This document shows positions 10,675 through 22,920 of a stretch of DNA of 64,000 nucleotides, piece by piece. Both the position numbers and the translations under genes were made by a program. Numbering within the stretch: position 1 is the stretch's first letter; each line of letters starts with the position of its first letter. Source of the stretch: Anolis sagrei (taxonomy: Eukaryota; Chordata; Lepidosauria; Squamata; Anolidae); the NCBI RefSeq assembly GCF_037176765.1, contig NC_090034.1, positions 89,250,000 to 89,313,999 on the forward strand. The letters are read 5' to 3'. Under the pieces are notes generated by a model, which saw only the letters and a list, made by a program, of their open reading frames with translations, was not told the DNA's origin and did not search any database.

Positions 10675-10879
10675 TGAAGTGCCGAAAGATGACATTGTAT
10701 GTTCCTAGTAATGGGAGTATAGAGAGAGAAGGATGCCTTGTATTGATCGGTTACAGCTGCTAAACTTAGTTCATCAATTGCAAGTCAACTATGACTTAAC
10801 AAGAATCTATCTTTTTTAAATATATATTTTATTGATATTATATTTTTGCTTTGTGAGTGGATTTTTTTAAAAAAAAATA

Positions 10880-11470
10880 TTTATTTTAAATATTTGTACC
10901 CCGCCCTTCTCTACCCCTGAAGGGGGACTCAGGGTGACTTACAGCTGGCAATAATTCGATGCCCTCCATATACAAACAGGTAAAACAACAGTTACATAAT
11001 AAGTAAAACATTAAAATTAGATTAAAATCATTTAAAATAGTGCAAATTGAATTAGTTGGCCATGTCTAAGTCTGAGTTCTACAATCAACAACTTAATCCG
11101 AAGCCTGTCCATAGTCCATTTTCCATAGCGTTGTCATTTTCTTGTCAGCCTGCTATCCGAATGCCTATCCAAATGTCTGGTCCCATAGCCACATCTTCAA
11201 CTTTTTCCTGAAGGAAAGGAGGGAAGCCGTTGACCTAATTTCACTGGGGAGCAAGTTCCACAGGTGGTGGGGGGGGGGGGGGACCGCCAAGAAGGCCCTG
11301 TCTCTCGTCCCCACCAAGCACGTTTGCGACGAAGGTGGGATCGAGAGCTGGGCCTCCCTGGAAGATCATAAGTTTTGAGGTGGGACATAGGGGGAGATAC
11401 ATTTGGACAGGTAAGCTGGGCCAGAACCGTATAGGGCTTTATAAGTCAAGACCAGCACAATGAATACATG
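10880..11470 (-). mobile_element. L2 LINE 3' end
   Basis: The reverse strand begins near aagcccta...cgg and shows the L2 C-terminal coding region (phrases like SSREALLR and KFHRW..GTA on one strand), then the 3' UTR ending in the bar cgcccttctctacccctgaa and an AT-rich tail. Contains a run of 14-16 G at about 11267. Same family as 11945-12850. Confidence 0.65.
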
Positions 11471-11880
11471 CATGTCATCTATAACCACATTTCCCTACTC
11501 TCTTCCATTATCTTCTACCTCATCCATTCAATATTATCCACTCACTTATCTATTATGTCTTAGATTTCATTCACTCTTGTTTTCCTCCCTTTCTGACCTC
11601 CCCCACCCTCCGACCCATACCACAGTTTCTATTAGAAATTTAACTCCATCCATGAGCTAAGCTTTTCCCACTTCTGTACAATATTTACATTGGCTTCACC
11701 TCGTTTTGTCCGTTCCAAATATATGAACCATTTCTCTTTAATTTTCCCCATTTAATCTTCCTTCATATCCTCTCAGGTTACATTTGCAATAATTTCTGTT
11801 TGGACCAGGCCAAACAAATAATTATTCCAATTGGAATTGGGATTGGAACAAGAATCTATCCATCCATGTTGGGGATGGTG
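11471..11880. other. Pyrimidine-rich intergenic stretch
   Basis: C/T-rich non-coding sequence; it could be part of an L1 3' region on the minus strand but nothing diagnostic is seen. Confidence 0.3.
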
Positions 11881-11944
11881 CCTTCAGGATCCCAGAAGCC
11901 CCTGCAAAATATAGCAAATGGTCAAGGATAATGTTAGTTGTAGT

Positions 11945-12850
11945 ATTATTTATTTAATTATTTATTTATGATATTTATAGCCCGCCTTTCTCAGCCTTAT
12001 GGCGACTCAAGGCAGGTTACAGGTTGGCACAATCCGATGCCACATATCCATAAAAGTGTAATTAAAAACCATCAACATAACAGTATAAAAACATATATAA
12101 AACCATTTTAAAAAGAAGAAAAAGCAAGCGTATCCAGTAACGTCATCTAGCCATTCCATGTTCATCAGTTCATAGTTCCATGATATCTATTCCACTGCAT
12201 TCTCAAAAGCTTGCTCAAAGAGCCAAGTTTTTACCCTTCTTTGTAAAATCAGAAGGGAGGGGGATGATCTAATATTCCTGGGGAGGGAGTTCCATAGCCA
12301 GGGGACCACCACTGAGACGGCCCTGTCCCTCGTCCCCATCAATTGCGCTTGCAAGGCAGGTGGGATCGAGAGCAAGGCCTCCCCAGATGATCTTAAACTC
12401 CTAGATGGTTCATAGGAGGAGATACATTCAGGCAGGTAAGTTGGGCTGGAACCGTTTAGGGTTTTATAGTCAAAAGCCAGCACTTTGAATTGTGCTCAGT
12501 ACCAAATCGGCAGCCAGTGGAGCTGACACAACAGAGTAGTAGTGTGCTCCCTGAGCACCAATCCTGTTAGTAACCTGACTGCCACCCGTTGGACCATTTG
12601 AAGCTTCTGAACAGTCTTCAAAGGCAACCCCACGTAGAGCGCGTTGCAGTAGTCTATATGGGATGTAACCAGAGTGTGGACCACCGTGGCCGAGTCAGAC
12701 TTCCCAAGGTACGGGTGCAGCTGCCGCACAATTTTATCTGTGCAAATGCTCCCCTGGTCACCGCCGAAACCTGGGGTTCCAAGCTCAGCGATGAATCCAA
12801 GATCGCACCCAAACAAGTATTGTCATCTTGTGCTTTCCATGTTAAAGTGG
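11945..12850 (-). mobile_element. L2 LINE 3' half
   Basis: Reverse-strand frames read YKTLNGSSPTYLPECISSYE, LRSSGEALLS and, upstream, LVTSHIDYCNALYVGLPLKT and RLLTGL..REHTTTLLCQLHW, the usual order at the C-terminus of L2-clade reverse transcriptases. The 3' end near 11945 is the common cgcctttctcagccttatgg block. At least one frameshift lies between the two frames. Confidence 0.85.
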
Positions 12851-13096
12851 GGTGGGATCAGTGAATTTAACCTTTTCAGTGCCATTGGTGTTGATGCAAA
12901 AGACATTCCATGTAAACAAGATTGCAGAGAGTGATAGTTTAATAATACTATGTAACACATTTTTTGTTCCTGTGTAATAAATGTAATTTCCTAATTGTTT
13001 CTATTATAAAAACATGAGAAAAGTTTATTATGCTGCAAAAATTAAGCTGCAGGACATCTAGCAGTACATTTTGCTCTAGTTTTTCAATCTCATACA

Positions 13097-13235
13097 ACAG
13101 TGTTTCTCAACCTTCCCAATGCCATGACCCCTTAACACAGTTCCTCATGCTGTGGTGACCCCCATCCATAAAATTATTTTCGTTGCTACTTCATAACTGT
13201 AATTTTGCTATTGTTACAAATCGTAATGTAACTAT
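13097..13235. mobile_element. hAT element end (truncated)
   Basis: Begins cagtgtttctcaaccttccc and continues with the same body as the fuller copy at 13439-14178 (gctacttcataactgtaatt), then stops. The sequence from about 13240 to 13300 instead resembles the internal part of the RTE-like LINE near 3530-3570, reversed. Confidence 0.65.
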
Positions 13236-13438
13236 CTGACTGAGCTATAGCAGGGAGGGCAGACTAAACATTGACATATGGAATGTATCAGGGGCTAACT
13301 TTACCTTGGTATTGAAAAGGGCCTACCATGAAAGAAATGAAGTTACTGTCACTATATTTGATGTTTGAGTGAAAACAGCATTTAGTTTAAACTGCAAGTG
13401 AAGAGAAGTTACAGTAGTTCATGAGTTAATGCAATAGA

Positions 13439-14178
13439 GCAGTGGTCCTCAACCGTCCTAATGCAATGGCCCCTTAATATAGTTCCGCATGCTGTGGTGA
13501 CGCCCAAACATAAAATTAATTTCATTGCTACTTCATAACTCTAATTTTGCTACTGTTATGAATCATCATGAAAATATCTTGATGCAGGATGTATTTTCAT
13601 GTTGGACCAAATTTGGCATAAATACCCAATAGGCCCAAATTTGAATACTGGTGGGGTTGGGAGGGATTGATTTTGTCATTTGGGATATGTAGTTGCTGGG
13701 ATTTATAGTTAACCTACAAAGAGCATTCTGAACTCCACCAACAATGGAATTAAACCAAACCTGGCACACAGAATTCCCATGACCAACAGAAAATACTGGA
13801 AGGGTTTGGTGGGCATAGATCTTGAGTTTTGGAGTTGTGGTTCACCTACATCCAGAGAGCATTGTGGGCTCAAACAATGATGGATCTGGCCAAACTTGGC
13901 ACAAATCCTCAATATGCCCAAATGTGAGCATTGGTAGAGTTTGGGGGAAATAGACCTTGACATTTGGGAGTTGTAGTTGCTGGGATTTATAGTTCACCTA
14001 CAATAAAGGAGCATTCTGAATCCCACCAATGATAGAATTGGGCCAAACTTCCCACCCAGAACCCGTGACCAGCAGAAAATACTGTGTTTTCTGATGGTCT
14101 TTGGTGACCGCTGTGACCCCCCCCCCTCCCACACAGCCCTCCCCCAGAGGATCAGACCCCTAGGTTGAGAAACACTGG
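13439..14178. mobile_element. Non-autonomous hAT element, near complete
   Basis: Starts cagtggtcctcaaccgtcc and ends taggttgagaaacactg, forming hAT (Charlie-type) terminal inverted repeats. The interior has repeated phrases (catttgggagttgtagttgc, gggatttatagttcacctac) and no transposase. A second, longer copy in reverse lies at 49632-50562. Confidence 0.8.
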
Positions 14179-14282
14179 TCTACAGGATAATTCAGTACAT
14201 ATTCCCTTTCTACAAAATCAACATAAATGATCTCAAAATGCCTCTTGTTAGGCCAGAGCTAAAGGGAAGAAATTTGCAAATT

Positions 14283-14432
14283 AGGTCTCTTCCACACAGC
14301 TGAATAAAATCCCATATTATCTAGTTTGAACTGGAATATATGGCTGTGTGGACTCAGATAACGCAGTTCAAAACAAATATTGTAGGATTCTCTGTCTTGA
14401 TATTCTGGGTTATAGGGATGTATGGAAGGGCC
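14283..14432. mobile_element. MITE, CCACACAG-type
   Basis: Second member of the family at 7752-7905: left end tctcttccacacagctgaa, right end gtatggaagggccctt, palindromic middle. Confidence 0.65.
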
Positions 14433-14754
14433 CTTCGTTGCTATCTTTGTGACATGTCAAGTGTGGGGAGAATACAAGTAAACAAGAAAATGACCACTGT
14501 TTTGCTCAATTTAAGTTCTCACCTTTATTGCATAAAGAACCAAGTGCTGGTGATGTTAGAAATAGGCCATGTTTTATTATGATGTGTTTTGTATGTATCA
14601 AACATAAGAAAGTAGGAACAGTCATCAACCATTGCCTAGTCACAGGCTAGTTCAAGATCTATGCCTCTGATGAAAGACTGTTATTTAGGTTTTGCAAAGT
14701 TATAATACTGTATGAAGAAAAGTAGAAGTTTGGTTGTGCTATGTTCAGGTGGAT

Positions 14755-14865
14755 TTTTAAATAAACCATTTATTATTATAAATAATTAATTTATAAATAA
14801 TTAAATATAATTATATAATTATAAATAATAAATAAATAAATAAGAAACTAAAAAAACTCAACATT
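14755..14865. repeat. AT-rich simple repeat
   Basis: Run of taaata/ttata units ending in (aaat)n at about 14818-14845, just upstream of the first coding exon of gene B. Confidence 0.85.
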
Positions 14866-14902
14866 TCATTGTTTTCTTTCATTAGTTCGTTCTTTTTCAG
14901 CC

Positions 14903-14954
14903 ATGGCTATGAAGAGAATTGTATTCCTCTTGACTGGTTTGGCACTTTTGGCTG
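14903..14954 (+). CDS. Gene B coding exon 1: signal peptide
   Basis: Follows acceptor ttctttttcag with only cc before the ATG, so a non-coding exon lies upstream. Reads MAMKRIVFLLTGLALLAG: a short basic start then a hydrophobic core, a classic signal peptide. The first ATG is favoured because it has G at +4 (ccATGG). Donor GTAAGT follows 14954; 52 nt, phase 1 out. Gene C exon 1 has the same length, phase and start context. Confidence 0.88.
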
Positions 14955-14979
14955 GTAAGTAAAAAGGACATGTATTGCC

Positions 14980-15600
14980 AAAGGCTTTCATGGCTGGAAT
15001 CACTGGGTTGTTGTGAGTTTTCCAGATTGTACGGCCATATTCCAGAAGCATTCTCTCCTGACATTTTGCCTGCATCTATGGCAGGCATCTGCCATAGTGA
15101 GGTAGTGAGGTCTGTCAGAAATAAGGAAAATGTGTTTTATATATCTTTGGAATAATGTCCAGGGTAGGAGAAAGAACTCTTGTCTATTTGAGGCTGGTGT
15201 GAATGTTGCAATTGGCCACCTTGATAAGCATTTAATGGCCTAGCAGTTTCAAGGTCTGGCTGCTTCCTGCCTGGGGGAATCCTTTGTTGAGAGGAGATTA
15301 GCTGACTTTGATTGTTTCTTGTCTGGAATTCCCCTGTTTTTGAGTGTTGTTCTTCATTTACTGTCCTGATTTTAGATTTTTTAAAATACTGGTAGCTAGA
15401 TTTTGTTCATTTTCATGGTTTCTTCCTTTCTGTTGAAATTGTCCACATGCTTCTTGTGGATTTCAATGGTGTAGTCTGACATGGGAGTTGTGGTCCACCA
15501 CTTCTGTGTTCTCAAATAATATGCTGTGTCCATATTATTTCCTCCTGTGGCAGGAAGAAGCCAGACCTTGGAAATGCTAGGCCATTGAAATTCTATAATC
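14980..15600 (-). mobile_element. Penelope-like element, 3' end with ORF tail
   Basis: On the reverse strand a frame ends with TIEIHKKHVDNFNRKEETMK and MNKI, matching the C-terminal end of the GIY-YIG region of Penelope-like elements (EIHKH..NFNRKEE). It is followed by the 3' non-coding segment that recurs alone at 8245, 9530, 26458 and 50305. Lies in intron 1 of gene B. Confidence 0.8.
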
Positions 15601-15850
15601 CCCTTATTCACCTGACCTCGCACCATTGGACTTCCACCTCTTTCCAACAATGAAGTTATTTTTGAAGTGCAAGCACTTTTCAGACGATGAGACTTTGGTT
15701 TCCGAAGTGGCTTTTGGAGCAATCTGTCATCTTCGACAAGTTAGATGTTTACAGTTGCTTAAAAAATGGGAGAAGTTTGTGTCCCTCGGTGGCACCTATG
15801 GAGAGAAGGACTCATAACTGTGTCAAGTTTCATTGCTCTCAGTCCACAGG
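15600..15850 (+). mobile_element. Mariner transposase C-terminal remnant
   Basis: Reads PYSPDLAPLDFHLFPTMK, the hallmark of mariner transposases around the last catalytic Asp (YSPDLAP.D), then KWEKFVSLGGTYGEK like the family C-terminus. Only the last part of the transposase remains, so it is inactive. Confidence 0.8.
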
Positions 15851-16029
15851 AAGTGGATCAGGGGAAATCTTTAATGAATGCCCCTCATAGCCAACATATT
15901 GCATTTCTCTAAAGTTCACACTGAAACCCAAAGTGGATTCATTGCTTCATTGACATCAGCCTCCTCTGTATTTTAAGATTGTTTTGTTGATGTTATTTCT
16001 CCCTTCCTTCCTTTTGTCTTTCCTTTTAG

Positions 16030-17256
16030 GACCATGTTTATCAAGTTCCCTTGGAAAGAAATTTGTCACCGCCTTCCTAACCAATTTAAATCAAAACCAA
16101 CGCAATCCCAAGTTTGTGCTGTTCATCACTGGATATCACCCTGAAACCAACGTCACAGTGACAGCAAACAAAATGGTACAGAAAACCATTTTTATCACCA
16201 AAGGACAAACATTTCCCATTGAACTTCCAAAATCCCTGGAGATCTTGCAAAGCGACATCTCTGACAAGACCATTTGGATCGAAGCAGACAAAGAGATCTC
16301 TGTTTTCTCCCACAATAATAAGGATTACACAACTGGTGCCACAGTCGTGTACCCATTGCATCAATTAGGAACACTGTATTACGTGGTAACTCCAGAGGGC
16401 AACATGCAGAATACATTCAAGGAATTTGCAGTTGTTGCCCATGGAGTTCCTACTAGAGTTGATATTCGACTGCAAGGGACAGTGAGATTTAAAGAAAAGG
16501 TTTACTTTGCAGGGGACAGACTGACAGTTGACCTTCAAGCCTTTCAAACCATCCAGATTCAAAGCTCAGATGATTTATCAGGCACCCAGGTTGAATCCAA
16601 TGCAACAGTGGCTGTCTTGAGTGGGCATAGCTGTGCTATGAAGCACACACATTGTGACCATGTCATTGAACAGCTCTTGCCTGTTTCCAGCTGGGGAACA
16701 ATGTTCCTCGTCCCTCCTCTATCCTTCCAGAGGCGTTTCGACATTGTGTATGTAACTGCTTCTCAGCGTACTTCCATGTCTTCCCAATCTGGGCCAAACA
16801 AAGCCTCTTACCAAATGGAAACTGGGGAGGTTATCGAGCTAAATGTTTGGCCCTCTCGGCCACTTTATATATTGGCTGACCATGGTGTCCAGGTCCTTTT
16901 TTATTTCACTGGGTCTGTAAGAGGAAGTCGATTATATGACCCATTCCTCCTCAACATCCCCCCTGTTACAAGCTATTGCAACTCATATCATATCGATGGA
17001 ATGAGTTCGTTTGATAATTATGCTGTCATCCTAGCCAAAACCCAAGAGTCCGGTGAAATCACGCTAAACCAAAAGGTCACCAAGAACATCCATTGGAAAC
17101 CAATTCCTGGCACAGAATATTCTTGGGCTGAGCACAACTTGGGCAGAAGAGCAGCCTCCGCCTCCCTAGAGCACCCAAGCACTCCTTTTGGACTCTTCCT
17201 CATTGGACTATCAGAACGAGATGGTTATGGAACTGTGGCACTTTGTTCCTCCCCCT
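16030..17256 (+). CDS. Gene B coding exon 2: IgGFc_N domain
   Basis: Acceptor tttccttttag and donor GTAAGT; 1227 nt, phase 1 in and 1 out, about 409 residues. It encodes the whole IgGFc-binding N-terminal domain (GKKFVTAFL, ITGYHPETNVTVTA, GTLYYVVTPEGN, GTEYSWAEH). It is about 60% identical by eye to gene C exon 2 but 51 nt shorter: a 17-residue loop before SRLYDPFL is missing. In FCGBP this domain is named for binding IgG Fc; whether it does so here is unknown. Confidence 0.93.
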
Positions 17257-17588
17257 GTAAGTATTCTCGTTTGTATTTCAAAATTCAGTTTAAGGGTTAA
17301 GGAATACCAATCAAAAATAACGCAAAAGAATTTACTCAAATCAACTTTTTCCCCGTTTTGATCAGAACTGCATAGTGTAGCGATTTGAGCATTGGATTAC
17401 AACTAGAGTTTGAATCCATCCCTGGCTATGAAATCTACTAGGTTAGGCTGGGCAAGTCAGAGACTCCCTTAACTTTTTCAGAATTTGCCAAAAATCCTGT
17501 GATATGCTGACCTTCAGGCTGTGATAGATCAGAAATGACTGGAAGTTCATTGTTTACTTTCTAACATGTATGCCATCTACTAATTTAG

Positions 17589-17782
17589 CCCCCAGCTGTC
17601 CAGCTAATAGTCACCATGAAGACTGTGCCAATCTCTGCTCCAGCAGATGTGCCGGATACACAGATCCATGCCCACAATCCTGCTCTGCAGGCTGCCAGTG
17701 CGATGATGGCTTCCTCTTTGATGGCGTTAGCTGTGTTCCTCCTGAGAACTGTGGGTGCTTTGTGAATGCAGGCCAACTCAAG
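17589..17782 (+). CDS. Gene B coding exon 3: TIL domain
   Basis: Acceptor ctactaatttag, donor GTAGGC; 194 nt, phase 1 in, 0 out. Reads PSCPANSHHEDCANLC then cysteines at TIL spacing (CQCDDGFLFDG.SCVP..NCGC). TIL modules are small trypsin-inhibitor-like cysteine-rich domains that follow C8 in VWF-type proteins; here one directly follows IgGFc_N. Confidence 0.9.
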
Positions 17783-18024
17783 GTAGGCTGGTATTCAGGA
17801 CCCCAACTTCTGTTTTCCCCCCATATTTTCAGGATATTTCCAAGGGGTCAAATAATCTATTTCTTCTTCTGAGCACCCCTGTGTGACTTTGCTACATTCA
17901 TTCCAATGGCTATTGCAAGCAACTGTGATCTACATTTCTGTCTTTCAATAAATATTCAGTTTTGTTTTATTTATATCCCACCTTTGCCCTTGTGCAGAAT
18001 CCAGGCCTAAGTTTTTTGTTTTTG

Positions 18025-18235
18025 TGCTTTTTTGTGTGTGTCAGGAGCGACTTGAGAAACTGCAAGTTGTTTTTGGTGTGAGAGAATTGGCCACCTGCAA
18101 GGATGTTGCCCAGGGATGTTTTACCATCCTGTGGGAGGATTCTGTCATGTCCCCACATGGGAAGCTGGAGCTGACAGATGGGAGCTCACCCTGCCAATCA
18201 GCAGTCCTGCCACCGGGGGCTCCCAAGCTTAAGTA
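18025..18235 (-). mobile_element. tRNA-derived SINE, family B
   Basis: Reverse copy from gtgtgtcaggagcgacttga to a truncated tRNA-like head (gcagtcctgccaccggg). Confidence 0.8.
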
Positions 18236-18259
18236 GGAGCCTAACTCTACTGCCAGTAT

Positions 18260-18635
18260 TTTTAAGATTAGAAGATTAAGTGCTGTATCACATGTTTGAT
18301 ACTCAAAATGATAATCCTTGGATCTGTGTCAGCATTTGCCGATACATCATACAGCCCTAGATGCTTGGGAAGTGTCCAACATGTAATCCAATACAATAGC
18401 TAGCAGAGTGATCTTGTGTTTCTTGTGTTTCAAATAACAACAACAAATTTATTTTTATATCCCACCACCATCTCCCTGAAGGGCCCAGAGTGGCTTAGAG
18501 ACAGCACAAAGTGCCAAAAAACATACATAAAAGTAAACCCAATATAAAATACAATAAAATAAAATTGAACCATTGACCTATTGGTCAACAGTTCTGCCGG
18601 CATAAGGGTTTAACTCATTGTACCAGGAGCTCCTG
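18260..18635. mobile_element. LINE 3' ends and SINE scrap
   Basis: 18290-18440 matches the LINE tail at 40560-40860 (gatacatca, agtcctaga.cttgggaagt, tttgtgtttcaaataacaa). 18445-18520 is an L2-like 3' block (tatcccaccaccatctccct). 18570-18635 is a scrap of SINE family B head (agggtttaactcattgtacc). Confidence 0.55.
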
Positions 18636-19745
18636 TCATGAACCAGATGCCTTAAAGGAGCCAGACACAAAATAAAGGTCCAAACAATGTTTATTAACAC
18701 AACAAAAATAGCTTAGAAACACTTAACTCATAACTAAAAAGACTACAGCAACTGCTGTGCAAAAAACAAAATGTAGCGGATAATCCGGATTTTACTGGAA
18801 TATAATCCGGGATAACAAAAAGTTCTAGCAAACTGCTTCAAAATCACAGAGTTCAATAAGTATGAGGAAACAAGGTGGAAGCAAGCAAAATCATTGTCAA
18901 GAAACAGTCCCAAGTCAAAACACGTCCAAAAGCAGAAGATGTTGTCGTCCAAAAACAATCCGGAATCAAAACAGGAGTTGAAGTCAGCACTTATGAGATT
19001 CCAGTCTGTAGAAGCATGGTAACAGCAATCTGCAGTCCCAGGACCCAAGTCAAGAGTAATGGCAGCAACAAAGTCCCAAGCACGAATACAACACTTTGCC
19101 TACTACAAAGTCCCCAATGTTTGATACCTTCTTTTATCCTATAACTCATTATCGGATGATGAACTGCTCTCCATCCTGTCTTCATCACTCTCAGCTGCCT
19201 TAGCTTCCACAGCTGCTCGCCACCACCCATCCCTCCAACTTTTCCAGCGTCTATCATGACTTAGATCACCCCATGTATTACCAGGTTGCCAGTCTCCCGA
19301 AAACCCTTCAAACTCATCACTAGATGTTGGTTGTGTACATATGTCCCTGATCTCTTGCACACGGGTCCAATCCAGCCCATCCTCCTCTCCGTTATCACTC
19401 CCAGTCCCATCACTACCCGTTAATCCCATAAAATCTTCCTCCTCAGTTGGAGCATTAAGTATTTCATGGATCTACTTCCTTTCCCGTTCTTCATCTGACT
19501 CTTGCTCCCGAGTAACCCGCTTCAAACCTCTACTCCCGTCTCCCTCCTCCTCCATTTCAGAATCTGAGAAACCTTCGAATGAATCAGTATCTGTAGGTGT
19601 CATGAATATCTCCCTAATTCGTTTCCTCTGCTGCTCTTGTTCCAACACCTGAGCAGCCCTCTTACCCCTTCTACTACCAGTTGTAGCTTGACCAGCACAC
19701 TCTACTACAACAGCTCCAATCTCACAAATTTCTTTAGGGTTTAGA
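18636..19745 (-). mobile_element. LTR retroelement fossil
   Basis: Read on the reverse strand, the left end has an LTR-like finish: an AATAAA-type signal (ttaataaacattg) about 60 bp before a terminal ...tgaca. The right part encodes a low-complexity acidic/serine-rich frame (SSSSDNEL-like) often seen in LTR elements of lizards. Treated as a broken fossil; no internal pol or envelope was recognised. Right boundary approximate. Lies in intron 3 of gene B. Confidence 0.4.
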
Positions 19746-19977
19746 TGTAAAAAACTTGATATTTTAAGAATTCAACTGCTAAAGAAAGTGAAACGTTTGT
19801 TCTTTCTGTTCTTATTTAGAAGTAGTTTTACATCCAGTAGCAAGAGATAATCTGAACAGTAGTGTGGGTTCTTTTGTCATCCAGACCTACATGTTTTCAT
19901 GAGATCTTAGTGGTTTAGATTTGGAGTCTGCTATAATTCTATTGCTTTAACGACTTGTTTTCTAAACCTTATACCAG

Positions 19978-20119
19978 CCCAATGAAACATTTCTGCTGAA
20001 TGAGTGCCAGGAGATTTGCATCTGCATCCCAGAACAGGGTCTGATATGTGAGACTCACAGCTGTGGTGCCAATGAGACTTGTGATTTGAAAAAAGGAGCC
20101 CTAAGTTGTGTTTCCAATG
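19978..20119 (+). CDS. Gene B coding exon 4: TILa module
   Basis: Acceptor accttataccag, donor GTAAGA; 142 nt, phase 0 in, 1 out. Reads PNETFLLNECQEICICIPEQ, then GLICETHSCGANETCDLKKG and ALSCVSNG, the TILa/VWC-like pattern that elsewhere in this gene leads straight into a VWD. Here it ends in phase 1 and joins the next TIL (exon 5), so the VWD-C8 pair expected after it is absent. Confidence 0.85.
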
Positions 20120-20704
20120 GTAAGAAGAAATTTACATTGCCTAGAATATATGTTTGTGTGTATATATTGTCTGAGAGTACACCAGCTCAAATTCAAATAC
20201 CACTTCTGTGGACCTTCTGCAAAAAAATCATCTTCCTTTTTACAATATTGTTTACCTTTCATGTATAGTAATCACCTTCCTGTTAGGGACAACTACCCTA
20301 AAATAAAGCAGAGCCTCCAAAAACAAACAGTGTTCCGTCTTCCAGGAGCATGGTTTTCATTTGCCTTTTAGTTGTATGGGATAGCATTCTTTTGCATCTC
20401 CCCAGGGTTACTACAATCTTAGCTGCACTCTGAAAGTTAACATTATCAGAAGCTGGAAAGCCAGCCTGCAGGCCTTTTTTGCAGCTTATTGGTTTAGAAA
20501 GTATCTCTTTGGGTCTAGGGACCGCCTTTTTTCCTAGGGTTGAGATCTCCATTTTGGAATCTCCTCTGCCTCCTTTTCGTTTTAAAGAAAAGCCTCAGAT
20601 GTGCTGCTAGGCCAGCCAGATAGCTCTGAAAAAATCATTGTAAGTACGATTGAGTTATTTAGATAGAGAAGCTGATTGAGTTATATAGATAAAGAAGCTA
20701 ATTG

Positions 20705-20747
<43 letters not shown>

Positions 20748-21270
20748 ATAGTGATTGAGTAATATTGGGTCCAATTGAGTTTTAATTGAGCTATTTAGTA
20801 TAGAGGACTATTGAGATAGTTATTGAGCTCTTTTTGCTTCCTCTCCAAACTAACCTTAGGCTGGAATAGGGAAGGCCTATGCTTTCTAAAAGATAGTCGC
20901 TCAGGGCTGGGCTAAAAAGATCTCAGGATTTCTTCTGCCATTTGGAGGAGGGCAACTCAGCGACTAGAGCAAAGAAGGAAAGAAAGAACATGTCTATGGT
21001 TTCACCAATTGACTGTTTTGTTTGTAACTTTGCCAACCTGTGCCAAGTCTGCAAGGATTTTGAGAAATAAATATTCTGTTTTGGTATTCAAAACCTGTAG
21101 TAGCCTCAGTTGCTGGGAATCTCAAGCTTCTAAAGAAAGACCCTCACGGTCCGCCCAGACAAAGAAAGAAGCACATCTTAGTTTTATTTTTATAGGGTCT
21201 GGGTGTGACGGCACAAACAGCATACAAAAGTTGAGAATTAGCTCATTAGGGAGCAGAGCATGAAGTGCCA
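20120..21270. other. Intron 4, left part
   Basis: Contains an (AGAT)n microsatellite at about 20701-20746 with degenerate flanks (gattgagttatttagata units). No coding potential or firm repeat family otherwise. Confidence 0.45.
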
Positions 21271-21279
21271 TGTCATATG

Positions 21280-22920
21280 GCTGTAACGAATTAAGAGCTG
21301 AGGCAGGCAAAGAGATAGAGTCCAATCTTAAAAATCTCAAATGGTTTAATTACAATAATAAATAATAACTGCATTTCTTAATGGTAAAGAACTGAGTCTG
21401 AGCTACTCTAACATCCATTTCTTCTAAGATTTCAAAGAGAGGGGAAAACACCAAACACTACATCTCTCTGACATACAAGCAGAGAGAGATCTCAAAGCAC
21501 ACAGCACATACTAAGCTGTAAGAAAACTGAAGTCAGATTTTGAAAGGCTTGCCGTAGAAAAGTATCCATTTTAAACAATCAATCAGAATGAGAGCAGAAA
21601 CAGAGAGGACAGGAGAAACTGATAGATTCCCAAATGTCACACAGGAGACATGGGGGAAGGAAAACCCATAAACTATTGTAAGCTAACTAAACTGTTCCTC
21701 ACTGAGGACTTGGGCCGTGTGGGGTTGAATCCCAACACTTCCTGCACTCCTGTAATTCTTCAACTTTGCTTCTCCCAGAGTCCTGTTGCCAGGTTCTTTG
21801 TTGGGGAGAAAACTCTACCTTTCTGCAGTTTCATAGCTGCAAAAATTATACACACACTTCACAGTCTCTTTTTTATCTGTGGAAAGGAGTGGGGGAGAGC
21901 GTACGAGCAGGATAATCCTATTCCCGGACATCACTTCTGTGCCGGCATGCCAGCACAGAAGCACTGTGAGATCATTGCATCAGAACATCCCACAATCCTG
22001 ATATGATCAGGTGCTATTGATGGGTTTGTCCCATCAATAGCAGGGGTGAATTTATTGAGAGGTGATGGCAGACCAGCAATGAGTAGCACACAAGGTCATG
22101 TGATTGGGACCAAAATGAAAAGTAACCTTGCTGCTACTATGCCCTTTCCCCCACTTCTGTGTGATAAAGTTTCCAGTGAGTTTCCATTACTGTTGCACTC
22201 CAGGCCTGGGAACCCCTATGACCACAGCACCCCGCAAGAGTACAGAATGAGTACACATTAAAAGTATAGGCAAAAAAGCAGGAACAGAGAAGGTAAATTT
22301 ATAAACTAAAAAGGTTTAGCAATAAATAGATGATAATCTAAACAGTAATCCAAATGTCTCATGCAGATCCACCCAAAGTAACACAGTCCAGGAATAGCCT
22401 AAAGGTCACAAGTACAGCATAAGTCCACAAGCAAAAGGTATACTTACTAAAACTTGAGCAAGAATATAAAAGCAAGAATATAGAATACTTCCAGGAAACT
22501 GAAATCCAAAACCAAAGGCTTGACTTGAAGCAAGAACCAGAGAACTCAAACCTAGCTTCTGACTTGAGTGCTATGTTGCCTGAACTAACTCTAATTAGTG
22601 CTAATTAATAGGCACCCCTGAAGTCATGTTTTTTTGCCCATGAAATCTCTCCCCAACCTTCCCACATAAGCGCTCAGATGATGCCTGTTTTCTGCTCTGA
22701 TCTGTAAACAAAGACCTTTTTGATCTCCATAATTCCAGGTGTTTTCTCCTGAAAGCCTCTGTATCTCTTCGGCCAACTCCTTAGCGAATGTTGCAGTTTC
22801 TGGCTCCTCTGACTGACCTTAAAGGCCTGTACTTTCCAAGTCAGATTTCTCAGAGAGAGAAACATCACTTCGAGCCCCAGGAAATCCCGCAGGCAATCCC
22901 ACAATCCTCTCTAAATAGGA
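21280..22920 (-). mobile_element. Possible LTR-type fossil(s)
   Basis: Two blocks (about 21280-21650 and 22200-22620) have the AT-rich, AATAA-containing, tRNA-free look of LTR ends on the reverse strand, similar in style to 18636-19745. No protein domain is recognised. Reported as a low-confidence fossil; otherwise the stretch holds nothing recognised. Confidence 0.2.

Noticed and set aside
19139-19652. Acidic Ser/Asp/Glu-rich minus frame as a possible host exon
   Set aside because: Low-complexity, no phase-compatible splice sites, and adjoins LTR-like ends; treated as part of a fossil element.
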